A stretch of DNA of 41,691 nucleotides from UBA12026 sp035291405 (GCA_035291405.1 DATDSD010000065.1:1-41691), one strand, 5' to 3'. Shown: positions 7,050-14,902, numbered from the stretch's first letter. The notes: generated by a model from the sequence alone, not told the origin. Program-made: numbers and translations.

Positions 7050-7389
7050 TTAGTAATTTTTTTCCTAATGGAGATTTTGTTGAAACAATTGTAAAACCCG
7101 AAATAAGTACAGGATTATCAACTAAAAATATTTCTTGACCCTCATAATTCACGCAGATAGTTTCTCCTTTTTCTTCTATCTCTTTTTTCAAATTCAAAAT
7201 TGATTCATATCTCTCCCTTGCTAAATCAGCTGCTCCCTGTGAATGATATCTGTCTCCTGCCTGAGAAGGTGAAAGTGCAGCAGATCGTGCAATTTCTTGG
7301 GCTGATTTTTTGGCATTTTTGTAACCTTTCTCAGCTTTTATAAATTCAATTTCAATAGCTTCTTGTAGTTGTTTTAATTTTAAACCCAT
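7033..7389 (-). CDS. Small GreA/GreB-like protein
   Basis: A 118-residue protein. The N-terminal 70 residues form a charged helical region (KLKQLQEAIEIEFIKAEKGY... and ARERYESILNLKKEIEEKG), and the C-terminus ISGFTIVSTKSPLGKKLLNEK closely resembles the final strand and SPLGxALL motif of the GreA/GreB FKBP-like domain. It is shorter than a true GreA (about 158 residues) and the acidic tip of the coiled coil is not evident, so a transcript-cleavage role is uncertain; a RNA-polymerase secondary-channel binding factor is a reasonable guess. It heads a possible operon with AlkA and Nudix and has its own promoter with the start codon 6 nt after the -10. Confidence 0.6.
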   Translation of the reverse strand: MGLKLKQLQEAIEIEFIKAEKGYKNAKKSAQEIARSAALSPSQAGDRYHSQGAADLARERYESILNLKKEIEEKGETICVNYEGQEIFLVDNPVLISGFTIVSTKSPLGKKLLNEKEK

Positions 7390-7395
7390 GAAGAA

Positions 7396-7424
7396 ATAAT
7401 ATATTTAAAATTACAAATTGTAAA
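7396..7424 (-). promoter_or_regulatory. Promoter of the Gre-like/AlkA/Nudix run
   Basis: Minus-strand -35 TTTACA (7424-7419), 17-bp spacer, -10 TATTAT (7401-7396), then 6 nt (TTCTTC) to the ATG at 7389. The predicted transcript begins at the start codon or 1 nt away. The small inverted repeat TTACAA-A-TTGTAA (7411-7423) overlaps the -35 and spacer and could be an operator, though it is AT-rich. Confidence 0.5.
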
Positions 7425-7429
7425 TTAAT

Positions 7430-9055
7430 TTAATAATCCATCCCACCCATACCACCTTGAGGCATTGCTGGAGCTTGTTTTGGTTCAGGAATATCTGTAA
7501 CCAAACCCTCTGTGGTAAGCACAGTCTTGGCAACTGAGGCGGCATTTTCAAGTGCTGACCTTGTAACTTTTACAGGATCAATTATTCCCATTTTAGTCAT
7601 TGACCCAAATTCTCCAGTTAGGGCATTGTATCCAAAATCAACATCTTTATTACTTTCAATTTTCTTTAAAATTTCTAACTCATTATCTCCTGCATTTTTG
7701 GCTAGCCATTTAAGTGGTTCTTCCAAAGCTTCAAAAACGATATCTGCTCCCAACTTTTCATCACCGGTTAGTTTGATAGAAGATATAACTTTTCTTGCTC
7801 TAAGGAATGCTGTTTCTCCACCTGGAACTATTCCCTCTTCAACAGCTGCTTTTGTTGCCCCAACCGCATCCTTAACTCTTTCTTTTTTCTCGTTTAGTTC
7901 AATTTCGGTGGCCGCACCAACATTAATTTGGGCAACACCACCTGAAAGTTTTGCTAGTCTTTCCTGTAATTTTTCTTTATCAAAATCTGAGTCTGTTGAT
8001 TTAATTTGGGATTTTAAAAGTTCCACTCTTTTATATATTAATTTCTTTTCTCCTTTTCCTCCAATTATTCTTGTATTATCTTTGTCTGACCATACTTTTT
8101 CAGCTTGACCTAAGTCAGTAACCTCAATTGATTCAAAAGATCTTCCAGTGTCCTCTGAAATTACAGTTCCACCCGTTAATACCGCAACATCCTCTAATGT
8201 TTCCTTTCTTCTATCACCAAACCCTGGAGCCTTGATTGCCAAAACATTAAATGTACCTCTTAATTTGTTAACAACTAAAGTAGCAAGAGCTTCTCCTTCA
8301 ATTTCATCAGCAATAATTACCAAGTTTTTAGATACTTTTACAAATTTTTCCAAAAAGGGTAAAAGTTCTTGGATTGAAGAAATTTTCTTGTCAGTTAAAA
8401 GAATGTAAGGGTTTTCAATTTCAGATTCCATCTTAGCAGGATCACTAACGAAATAAGCTGATGCATAGCCTCTATCAAACTCCATTCCTTCTTTGTATTC
8501 AATATCAATTGTGAAACCTTTTCCTTCCTCTACTGTCACTACTCCGTCTCTTCCCACTTTATCAAGAGCTTCTGCAATCTTTGATCCAATTTCAGGATCT
8601 CCTGCAGAAATTGTTGCAACTTGGGTTATTTCTTCATTGTTTTTGATTGGTTTAGCTTGCTTTTTTAATTCTTCAACAACTTTTTCCACAGCTTTTTCAA
8701 TTCCTTTTTTGAGTATCATTGGATTAGCTCCTTTATCAATTTTCTTCATTCCACTTGAAGTCATAATTTGAGCCAAAAGAGTCGAAGTAGTTGTACCATC
8801 TCCAGCATTGTCATTTGTTTTACTTGCGGCTTCCTTAACAAGTTGTGCACCCATATTCTCAAAAGGATCTGGAAGATCAATTTCCTTAGCAACTGAGACT
8901 CCATCATGAACTATGTTTGGTGCTCCCCATTTTTTGTCTAGTGCAATATTTCTACCCTTTGGTCCAAGTGTGGTTACAACAGCTTTTGCCACTAAATCAA
9001 TTCCTATTAATAGGCTCTTTCTTGCCTCTTTACCAAATTTTAGTTGTTTTGCCAT
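7430..9055 (-). CDS. groL: Chaperonin GroEL (Hsp60)
   Basis: A full-length 541-residue group I chaperonin subunit, which forms the double-ring ATP-driven folding chamber in the cytoplasm. Equatorial-domain signatures are intact: TLGPKGRNIALDKKWGAPNI (32-51), NDNAGDGTTTSTLLA around residues 80-94 with the ATPase Asp, and AVEEGIVPGGETAFLRA near 400-420. The C-terminus ends in GGMGGMDY, the usual flexible GGM tail. It is the last gene of the groES-(70 aa)-groEL operon, 3 bp after the small gene's stop. A purine-rich GAGGAAG about 12 nt upstream could assist initiation. Regulation comes from the CIRCE element before groES. Confidence 0.98.
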   Translation of the reverse strand: MAKQLKFGKEARKSLLIGIDLVAKAVVTTLGPKGRNIALDKKWGAPNIVHDGVSVAKEIDLPDPFENMGAQLVKEAASKTNDNAGDGTTTSTLLAQIMTSSGMKKIDKGANPMILKKGIEKAVEKVVEELKKQAKPIKNNEEITQVATISAGDPEIGSKIAEALDKVGRDGVVTVEEGKGFTIDIEYKEGMEFDRGYASAYFVSDPAKMESEIENPYILLTDKKISSIQELLPFLEKFVKVSKNLVIIADEIEGEALATLVVNKLRGTFNVLAIKAPGFGDRRKETLEDVAVLTGGTVISEDTGRSFESIEVTDLGQAEKVWSDKDNTRIIGGKGEKKLIYKRVELLKSQIKSTDSDFDKEKLQERLAKLSGGVAQINVGAATEIELNEKKERVKDAVGATKAAVEEGIVPGGETAFLRARKVISSIKLTGDEKLGADIVFEALEEPLKWLAKNAGDNELEILKKIESNKDVDFGYNALTGEFGSMTKMGIIDPVKVTRSALENAASVAKTVLTTEGLVTDIPEPKQAPAMPQGGMGGMDY

Positions 9056-9058
9056 ATA

Positions 9059-9271
9059 TTAATATTCAACTTCCTCAATGGTTCGTTGATCCCCATTGAT
9101 TGCCGCGACAGCCTTTCTATATCCCTCACCATTTGCCACTCCGGCAGTTACACGATCTAATGTTTTTAACTCTTGACCGGCAAGATGAGCTCTCATAGAT
9201 TCCGCCGATGCACGACTGACAAATTCAATGGCTTCTTTAGGATCTTTTAATAAATTCTGAAATAATTCCAT
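9059..9271 (-). CDS. 70-residue protein between groES and groEL, unknown function
   Basis: A small soluble, mostly helical ORF. It starts 1 nt after the groES stop and ends 3 nt before the groEL ATG, so the three genes form one tightly coupled unit. The sequence (MELFQNLLKDPKEAIEF at the N-terminus, then ESMRAHLAGQEL and YRKAVAAINGDQRTIEE) is rich in Ala and Glu with no membrane segment, cysteine or recognisable domain. GAAGAG sits 5 nt before the ATG as a possible ribosome-binding site. The position suggests a chaperonin accessory, but no family is recognised. The exact junctions at both ends argue that it is a real gene. Confidence 0.7.
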   Translation of the reverse strand: MELFQNLLKDPKEAIEFVSRASAESMRAHLAGQELKTLDRVTAGVANGEGYRKAVAAINGDQRTIEEVEY

Positions 9272-9272
9272 A

Positions 9273-9581
9273 TTACTCTTCTGTTGCTAAAATATCTTCA
9301 AACTTAACAAATAAATACTCTTTGCCCTCAATTTTAACTTCATTTCCACCCCATTTTTTATATAGAACAACATCTCCAACTTTTGCTGGAGAATCTACCA
9401 TGCAACAACTTTCTGATTTACAATCTGCACAAGTTGAAGGTCCCACTGCAACTACTTTTCCTTTTTGAGGTTTCTCACCAGCGTTTTCGGGTAAATAAAT
9501 TCCAGAAGATGTTTTTACCTCTTTTTCTAAAGGTTCAATTAATAGATATCCCGCTGTTGGTTTCAAATTAAGTTTAGCCAT
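9273..9581 (-). CDS. groS: Co-chaperonin GroES (Hsp10) with a cysteine cluster
   Basis: A 102-residue GroES that would form the heptameric lid on GroEL. The N-terminal strand (LKPTAGYLLIEPLEKE), the mobile loop (EVKTSSGIYLPENAGEKPQ, 21-39) and the C-terminal EYLFVKFEDILA are all present. Unlike typical GroES, the region between the two central strands carries CADCKSESCC (C51, C54, C59, C60), a CxxCx4CC cluster that could bind metal or form disulfides. It heads the heat-shock operon; the ATG lies about 28 nt downstream of the predicted transcription start, with the CIRCE operator in that interval. No Shine-Dalgarno sequence is evident. Confidence 0.95.
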   Translation of the reverse strand: MAKLNLKPTAGYLLIEPLEKEVKTSSGIYLPENAGEKPQKGKVVAVGPSTCADCKSESCCMVDSPAKVGDVVLYKKWGGNEVKIEGKEYLFVKFEDILATEE

Positions 9582-9590
9582 ATTTTTAAA

Positions 9591-9617
9591 TTAGCATTTA
9601 AGAGTTACGAGTGCTAT
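9591..9617. promoter_or_regulatory. CIRCE operator (HrcA binding site)
   Basis: TTAGCATTT (9591-9599), a 9-nt spacer, GAGTGCTAT (9609-9617). Compared with the consensus TTAGCACTC-N9-GAGTGCTAA, the left arm as written matches 7 of 9 and the right arm 8 of 9, with the exact 9-nt spacing. It overlaps the -10 (9616-9621) and the first transcribed bases of the groES operon, where HrcA repression is known to act. hrcA itself is not in the window. Confidence 0.88.
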
Positions 9618-9644
9618 TTTATGTTGCTAAAAAATTCTTGTCAA
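9616..9644 (-). promoter_or_regulatory. groES operon promoter
   Basis: Minus-strand -35 TTGACA (9644-9639), a perfect 17-bp spacer, and -10 TAAAAT (9621-9616): the best sigma-70 type match in the window. The -35 overlaps the stop codon of the upstream nucleotidyltransferase gene (ends 9641). The -10 is overlapped by the CIRCE element. Confidence 0.82.
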
Positions 9645-10444
9645 GAGGAAAGTTTCCTTATTACAATTTTTCCCCAATTATTCGGATGAAACAAGGCACG
9701 TGTCGGAGTTACTATCTCTCTAGTTATTCTTCTGCTCATGTGTAAATACTGAATTTTAAAAGCAATTTTTTCTAAAAATGATAAGGCCGATAGCCTATTA
9801 TCGGGAAATGAACTTACGTTTGAAATTTTTACTGCATTTGGCCAATAATTAAGAATCCACTTATTTTTCCAGAGTAACTTTTCATATGTCTTATTTTTAT
9901 TCACAATCGGCGTAATTTGAGCCATCTCATGAGCAGTGTAAACATTTCTATCTATCTCTCTCCAAATAAGATCGTTCTCATCCATCCAAATATTTAAACA
10001 AAGTCTATTTTTTTCATTTTTATTTCTAGGAATTCTTAATTTGAATCCTGAAATCAGTAACAGCCCATAAACCAAAAGTCGTGATGTCCAAAGTGAATTA
10101 CTCGTTGTGACAATCATTAAATCAATATCAGAGTTTTTAGACGCATTTTTCATAGCTAAAGCTCCTGTTATTCCTACAAACCTAATCATGGGAATTTTTG
10201 AAATTAATTTTGCGGCCTTTTTTGCAATTTTTAGTTTATTATTGGAATTCTTCTCGTTTTCTATGCGTCTTCGAATAATTTTTTCTTTTCCATCTAATAA
10301 ATAGAAATTATTTTTATATATTACTCCTGTGTTCCCTTTAATATTTTCCCCACATTTCCACTTATACAATTCATCTTTCATTAATGGATAATCAAAAATG
10401 TTGTGGTAGATTACTGAGGCTTTTTCACTGAATTTTAATTCCAT
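9641..10444 (-). CDS. Nucleotidyltransferase-fold protein, unknown substrate
   Basis: A 267-residue protein. Residues about 95-125 contain RFVGITGALAMKNASKNSDI followed by DLMIVTT, the DNA polymerase beta-type nucleotidyltransferase signature with a GA in place of the usual GS and an intact SDxD pair (DID). The N-terminal 60 residues look like a small winged-helix domain; the C-terminal half is helical and rich in Trp and Lys (LLWKNKWILNYWPNAVKI). Target and reaction are unknown. The start lies 20 nt inside the end of the solute-binding protein gene, so the two are probably co-transcribed, although no functional link is evident. Confidence 0.65.
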   Translation of the reverse strand: MELKFSEKASVIYHNIFDYPLMKDELYKWKCGENIKGNTGVIYKNNFYLLDGKEKIIRRRIENEKNSNNKLKIAKKAAKLISKIPMIRFVGITGALAMKNASKNSDIDLMIVTTSNSLWTSRLLVYGLLLISGFKLRIPRNKNEKNRLCLNIWMDENDLIWREIDRNVYTAHEMAQITPIVNKNKTYEKLLWKNKWILNYWPNAVKISNVSSFPDNRLSALSFLEKIAFKIQYLHMSRRITREIVTPTRALFHPNNWGKIVIRKLSS

Positions 10445-11765
10445 ACTGTGATAATACCTGAATTACTCCACTAGAAACAGGTTCCAAGGCTTTAGATGGT
10501 TCTTTTCCAGAATTTACTATATTGATTGCATCTTCAAAATATTTATTTATTTGACTATTGATTCCTGTTGGACCGTCCCATGTTTTGCTTTGCAAAAACC
10601 ATGTCTGTGCCGTTTTTGCTCCCGTAACAGTTGATCCAATTATTGGATGATCTGTTAAAAGAGACTCCATGTCTACCCTAGGATACGGTTCTCCAAACAT
10701 TCTTACCTTTGAAGCGTTCTGATAAAAGGATTGCAAACTTTCTTTTTGAGAAATATATTTTAAAAATTCCCACGCATCAGTTTTCTTCTTTGATTTGGAC
10801 CAAACTCCTTCAACCCAGTAAGAAGCGTAATTTACATCCGCTTCATTTGCAGAAGTTTTGGGTAATTGTGGAATAGGAACTGTTTTAAATCTCAAATTCG
10901 GATTCTGAAAACGAATTTCAAAAGCTCGCCACGATGGACCAAGGTACATTGCAGTTTTTCCAGCAGCAAAGGCAACCGTTGAGGAAGGAAGGGTTGCGTC
11001 CCACACGCCGTCTACTGACGAAAATATTGTATAAAATTCTAAAGCATCTTCTGCTAATTTACCTGTCGGGTGAGTTAAATCAACACCATTTTGAAGCATC
11101 ATCAACCCCAAAATTTCTGGCCAGTGATCAACATTTTCCGTACGTCCTAACGACACACCTGATTGAACAATATTTAAGTTTTCATCTTTAACAGTTAATT
11201 CTCGAGCCACTTGTCTTAATTCGTTCCACGTGGTTGGTACACTTTTACCACTCTTTTCAAATATTTCTTCATTTATGTAAAGAGATAATCCATCATATTC
11301 CAAGGGAATACCAACAATTCCAGTTCCATATGTTAAATCTGAAACAGCCACTGGATAAAAAATAGTTGAAAATTCACCTGCTGAGTACACACTTGCAGGT
11401 ACTTTGTCTAATTCACTCTTAAACATAGGTACCCATGTATTATGAATTCTAAAAATGTCAGGTCCTGTTCCTTTTGCTAGAGCATTTGTTAGTCTTTCTC
11501 TATAATCTTCTTTAGATTGTTTGATATATTTAACTTTAATTTTAGGATTTTTCGCCTCGTAATCCGAAATTAAGGATCTTACTGTGGCGTCATCTTCCCA
11601 AAGTCCCCACCATACAATTTCTCCCCCAGTAGACGTTGGTTTTGAAGATATTAATTTTTTGACTACAAAAAAAGCAACTGCAAGAAAAACCAAAACACCT
11701 AGTCCTATCAAGATAAATTTAATTGAAGATGACTTTTTAACTACTGGTGGCTGGCTTGTTTCCAT
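10425..11765 (-). CDS. Extracellular solute-binding protein (family 1), TM-anchored
   Basis: A 446-residue sugar-type ABC substrate-binding protein. An N-terminal helix (about 16-36) with no lipobox cysteine suggests a transmembrane anchor. The mature domain begins EIVWWGLWEDDATVRSLISD and continues with YRERLTNALAKGTGPDIFRI (the usual SGxGPDI-like turn), GIPLEYDGLSLYINEEIF and PTTWNELRQVARELT, all typical of MalE/UgpB-like proteins. It would capture a sugar or oligosaccharide outside the cell. No permease or ATPase gene adjoins it, which is odd for an ABC system. It diverges from the VanW gene across only a few base pairs, with overlapping -10 elements. Confidence 0.85.
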   Translation of the reverse strand: METSQPPVVKKSSSIKFILIGLGVLVFLAVAFFVVKKLISSKPTSTGGEIVWWGLWEDDATVRSLISDYEAKNPKIKVKYIKQSKEDYRERLTNALAKGTGPDIFRIHNTWVPMFKSELDKVPASVYSAGEFSTIFYPVAVSDLTYGTGIVGIPLEYDGLSLYINEEIFEKSGKSVPTTWNELRQVARELTVKDENLNIVQSGVSLGRTENVDHWPEILGLMMLQNGVDLTHPTGKLAEDALEFYTIFSSVDGVWDATLPSSTVAFAAGKTAMYLGPSWRAFEIRFQNPNLRFKTVPIPQLPKTSANEADVNYASYWVEGVWSKSKKKTDAWEFLKYISQKESLQSFYQNASKVRMFGEPYPRVDMESLLTDHPIIGSTVTGAKTAQTWFLQSKTWDGPTGINSQINKYFEDAINIVNSGKEPSKALEPVSSGVIQVLSQYGIKIQ

Positions 11766-11771
11766 ATATAA

Positions 11772-11781
11772 ATGGTATCAT
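11772..11781. promoter_or_regulatory. Interleaved divergent extended -10 promoters (solute-binding protein / VanW)
   Basis: Minus strand: TGATACCAT (TG 11780-11779, TACCAT 11777-11772), 6 nt before the ATG at 11765. Plus strand: TGGTATCAT (TG 11773-11774, TATCAT 11776-11781), 5 nt before the ATG at 11787. The two elements occupy the same 10 bp on opposite strands because ATGGTATCAT is nearly self-complementary. Both predict leaderless or near-leaderless mRNAs. The plus-strand element also argues that VanW starts at 11787, not at the ATG at 11772, which overlaps the -10. Confidence 0.55.
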
Positions 11782-11786
11782 ATCTC

Positions 11787-13520
11787 ATGACAAAAAATCA
11801 CGCCTATAAATTTAAATTAAATTGGGTTTGGATTTTCTCGTTTGTAATCATATTTTTTGTTGGAATCATTTCGATTCCCTTTATTAACAAAATATATCCT
11901 AACATCTATCTTGCTGAAATTTATATTGGCGATAAAACTAAAGATACAGCAATTAATGAAATTAAATCGAAAGATGTTCCATCAAAAATCACTCTAAATT
12001 TAAACGAAAATAAATATGAAATATTAACTTCAGAGGTTTTTTACTCAGTCGATTATCAAAAAAGTGTTGATAGAGCTTACAATTTTACAAACTCAGGAAA
12101 CGTTTTTGAGGATTTAGCTACTAAGATTAAACTTATCTTTAAACCACAAAATTTTAGTTTGGTTATAAACATTGATGAGGATAAATTGCTTGAATCTGTT
12201 TTAATTACTTCATCAAAGTTGGGTACAAAACCCGTAGAACCTAGCGCAGAAATTAAAGATGGGCAATTAATTATTGATGCAGGTAATGATGGTGTTGAGG
12301 TTGACACAGATAAACTAACACAGGATATTAAAAATGGATTATCAAATCTTAACAGTGATGAGATTCTAATTAAATTAAAAGAAATTAATAGTTCTCTTTC
12401 TCCTTCTGAGGTTGAAGATTACAGATTATTTCTTTCCAAATTTTTAGGAAAAAGTTTAACTTTAACATTTGAATTTGAAAACTTTACTATTAATGATTCT
12501 GGTCTAATTCAATTTATTGACTCTAAGGGAAATTACCAAGATAAAAAAATAAAAGAGCAGATTCTTTTATTTTCCAAAAAAATAAATAGATATCCTCAAG
12601 ATTCTGTTTTTATTGTAGAAAACGGAACGGTGACAGAATTTACTCCATCAAGAGATGGTATTACAGTAGATGAAGACACTTTAGTAGAAAACATTAAAGA
12701 ACAACTCGAAATATTAAAGGTAAGCGATGACAAAAACAAAACAATTGAGGTTCCTGTTGTTAAACAACCAGCAAAAATTAGAAACGAAGATGTTAATAAT
12801 TTAGGAATAAAAACTTTAATTGGTAAAGGTTATTCAACCTTTAAGGGGTCCATCTCTAATAGAATTTATAACATAAACCTTGCCCAGTCTAAATTTAAAG
12901 GCCTTTTGATTCCTCCAGGAGAAACAATTTCATTTAATAATGTTTTGGGTGATGTCTCAGCTTTTACTGGATACAAACAGGCCTATGTTATTATGGATGG
13001 AAAAACAGTATTAGGCGATGGCGGTGGTGTTTGTCAAGTGTCTACAACTCTTTTTAGGGCCTTACTTTCAGCCGGTCTACCTATCGTAGAGAGAAGGGCT
13101 CATGCCTATAGGGTTGGATATTATGAACAAGGGTTTCCTCCTGGTCTAGATGCAACAGTTTATTCACCAACAACAGATTTAAAATTTACAAATGATACTC
13201 CAGCACACATCTTGATCCAACCAAAAATTGATACTAACAATTTAAGTCTAGTTTTTGAAATATATGGTACAAATGATGGAAGAGTAGCTACCACCACAAA
13301 GCCTGTTATCACTTCTCAGACCGCTCCCCCAGCTGATTTATATGTTGATGATCCGACTATCCCGGCTGGAACAGTTAAACAAATTGAACACAAAGCTTGG
13401 GGGGCAAAAGTGATTTTTGACTATAACGTGGTAAGAAATGGCGAAACTTTAATAAACCAAAGATTTACTAGTAATTACAGATCTTGGGGAGCCGTCTTTT
13501 TAAGGGGTACTAAAATATAA
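11787..13520 (+). CDS. VanW family protein with PG-binding-like domains
   Basis: A 577-residue envelope protein. One N-terminal helix (about 10-33, VWIFSFVIIFFVGIISIPFI) anchors it; the middle region (about 35-330) contains repeated alpha/beta segments resembling the putative peptidoglycan-binding domains that often precede VanW. The VanW domain itself (about 345-480) shows LIPPGETISFNNVLGD, GDGGGVCQVSTTLFRALLSA and FPPGLDATVYSPTTDLKF, strongly conserved in the family. VanW is named from vancomycin-resistance clusters but its chemistry is not established. The start at 11787 is chosen from the promoter position; an ATG 15 nt upstream is in frame. The DedA gene follows after 6 nt. Confidence 0.88.
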   Translation: MTKNHAYKFKLNWVWIFSFVIIFFVGIISIPFINKIYPNIYLAEIYIGDKTKDTAINEIKSKDVPSKITLNLNENKYEILTSEVFYSVDYQKSVDRAYNFTNSGNVFEDLATKIKLIFKPQNFSLVINIDEDKLLESVLITSSKLGTKPVEPSAEIKDGQLIIDAGNDGVEVDTDKLTQDIKNGLSNLNSDEILIKLKEINSSLSPSEVEDYRLFLSKFLGKSLTLTFEFENFTINDSGLIQFIDSKGNYQDKKIKEQILLFSKKINRYPQDSVFIVENGTVTEFTPSRDGITVDEDTLVENIKEQLEILKVSDDKNKTIEVPVVKQPAKIRNEDVNNLGIKTLIGKGYSTFKGSISNRIYNINLAQSKFKGLLIPPGETISFNNVLGDVSAFTGYKQAYVIMDGKTVLGDGGGVCQVSTTLFRALLSAGLPIVERRAHAYRVGYYEQGFPPGLDATVYSPTTDLKFTNDTPAHILIQPKIDTNNLSLVFEIYGTNDGRVATTTKPVITSQTAPPADLYVDDPTIPAGTVKQIEHKAWGAKVIFDYNVVRNGETLINQRFTSNYRSWGAVFLRGTKI

Positions 13521-13526
13521 TAGGTA

Positions 13527-14162
13527 ATGGATATAAATTTATTACTAAATACAATTACTATCCTTTTTGAAAAATTTGGATTTTTATTTATCTTTCTAGG
13601 TAGTTTAATTGAAATAACTCCATTGGGTTGGGCAGTGCCTGGTGGTGTAATACTTCTTATTGCTGGTTACCTTTCAAATGGAAATTCCAATTTACCCTTC
13701 ATACCTATAATTCTCTATGGATCTTTGGGGGCCTGGATGGCTTTTGTCTTTGCCTACTTTCTTGGAAACAGATCGGGTATGTGGCTTGTAAAAAAATTAC
13801 ATCAGGAAAAAAATGCAGAGTTTGCCAAAAGAATGTTAAAAAGTAATGGACCAGCAATTTTGACAACATCAATGCTTGCTAATTTAACTAGATTTTGGAT
13901 TTCATATATTGCAGGAGTGGAAAAATACAATTTTTTAAAATTTAATATATATGCCTATGTCGCTTCAGTTACTTGGGTTTCTTTAATGACTATATTAGGA
14001 TTTTTAGCAGGATATGAAAAAGAAAACTTAAAAAGAATAATTGGAGGTGTTGGAATCTTAGCTTGGATATTTCTTGGTATTGCTATTTTTGTAATTATTA
14101 AGTCTATTAGACACGAATATCACCATTTCAAAAAAGATGTGCCGCACGACGAAAAAACGTAA
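13527..14162 (+). CDS. DedA family membrane protein
   Basis: A 211-residue polytopic protein of the DedA/SNARE-associated family, several members of which flip polyprenyl phosphate or phospholipids. Visible family features are the N-terminal LFIFLGSLIEITPLGWAVPG with its re-entrant Glu/Pro loop, AYFLGNRSGMWLVKKL in the middle and NLTRFWISYIAGV near 130-145. The C-terminal tail is basic and His-containing. It starts 6 nt after the VanW stop, so both are likely made from one mRNA. A role in recycling undecaprenyl phosphate would fit the several polyprenyl-phosphate enzymes in the window, but this is inference. Confidence 0.83.
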   Translation: MDINLLLNTITILFEKFGFLFIFLGSLIEITPLGWAVPGGVILLIAGYLSNGNSNLPFIPIILYGSLGAWMAFVFAYFLGNRSGMWLVKKLHQEKNAEFAKRMLKSNGPAILTTSMLANLTRFWISYIAGVEKYNFLKFNIYAYVASVTWVSLMTILGFLAGYEKENLKRIIGGVGILAWIFLGIAIFVIIKSIRHEYHHFKKDVPHDEKT

Positions 14163-14170
14163 TCGGAGCT

Positions 14171-14886
14171 TTATAAAACAACACTATCTCCATCTTTCAA
14201 TCTGTCTTTAATTTTTTTAACAACTACTTTATTTATAAACGAGATGTTTTTATATAACATTTGTAAATCTAAAGTTGCCCCCAATCTGACGTCATAAGCA
14301 TGCTTTATTAAAAGTTTATATTCTTCATCTAAAGGTATATTTAACGATTTTTTCATAATTTGATCGTATTCTATAGCAAATTCTTTGTTTTCAAGTAGAA
14401 CCAATATACGAGCACCGTATAGTGTAGATTTAGAAAAACCGGCTCGTGCATTTACCAAATCGTTTTCTCTCTCAGATAAAACTGCTGTATAAGCCCTAGA
14501 TAGCTGGAAAGTAGCTTCTTCTAAAAGATCGATTAAAGTAATATTGGGAAGTTTCAAATTTTCAACAATTTTTTTTCCATATAGAGTTTTACCTTTGGCG
14601 ATTAGTCCCCACATATATACCGCCTTTGGAAATGGAGTATCAAGATCATTAGTTAAAAACTCATCATAGTTAAATGGGTACAAATGAAGATCATTTATTG
14701 GATTTATTTGTTTTAACTCTGAGCGACTAATTTTTTTGTTTGGCATATACAGAATACCAACTTCATAATCACTATTCTTAACCCAATCTGTTCTTGCTTT
14801 TGAACCGTACAGAAATATTGATTCAGGTTTAACACGTCATTTATTTTTTTCAAAAGTATTTGAATATCAGCCGGTATCTTTACCAT
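14171..14886 (-). pseudogene. Frameshifted nucleotidyltransferase-fold gene
   Basis: The intact downstream frame (stop at 14171) reads back through MPNKKISRSELKQI (ATG 14746) into SIFLYGSKARTDWVKNSDYE, a GSxARx6SDxE signature of minimal nucleotidyltransferases, and then meets a TGA at 14839-14837. The expected N-terminus (ATG 14886; MVKIPADIQILLKKINDVL) is in another frame. Adding one base at the AAA run near 14830-14828 restores VLKPESIFLYGSKA. So either the gene is broken by a 1-nt deletion or this is an assembly error. The second metal ligand is Glu rather than Asp. The remaining helical C-terminus (about 150 residues) is unrecognised. A good leaderless-type promoter still precedes the ATG at 14886. 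Confidence 0.72.
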
Positions 14887-14893
14887 ATTTTAT

Positions 14894-14902
14894 AGTTTAA
14901 CA
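14894..14902 (-). promoter_or_regulatory. Extended -10 before the frameshifted nucleotidyltransferase gene
   Basis: TGTTAAACT on the minus strand (TG 14902-14901, TAAACT 14899-14894) with exactly 7 nt to the ATG at 14886. No -35 is apparent. Confidence 0.45.

Noticed and set aside
7411..7423. Inverted repeat TTACAA-A-TTGTAA as the groEL terminator
   Set aside because: A 6-bp AT-rich stem without a T tract is too weak; it fits better within the promoter of the Gre-like gene.
7512..8771. Several long open frames on the plus strand opposite groEL
   Set aside because: They are Ser/Pro/Leu-rich mirror frames of a highly conserved gene, with no promoter or start context; groEL accounts fully for the region.
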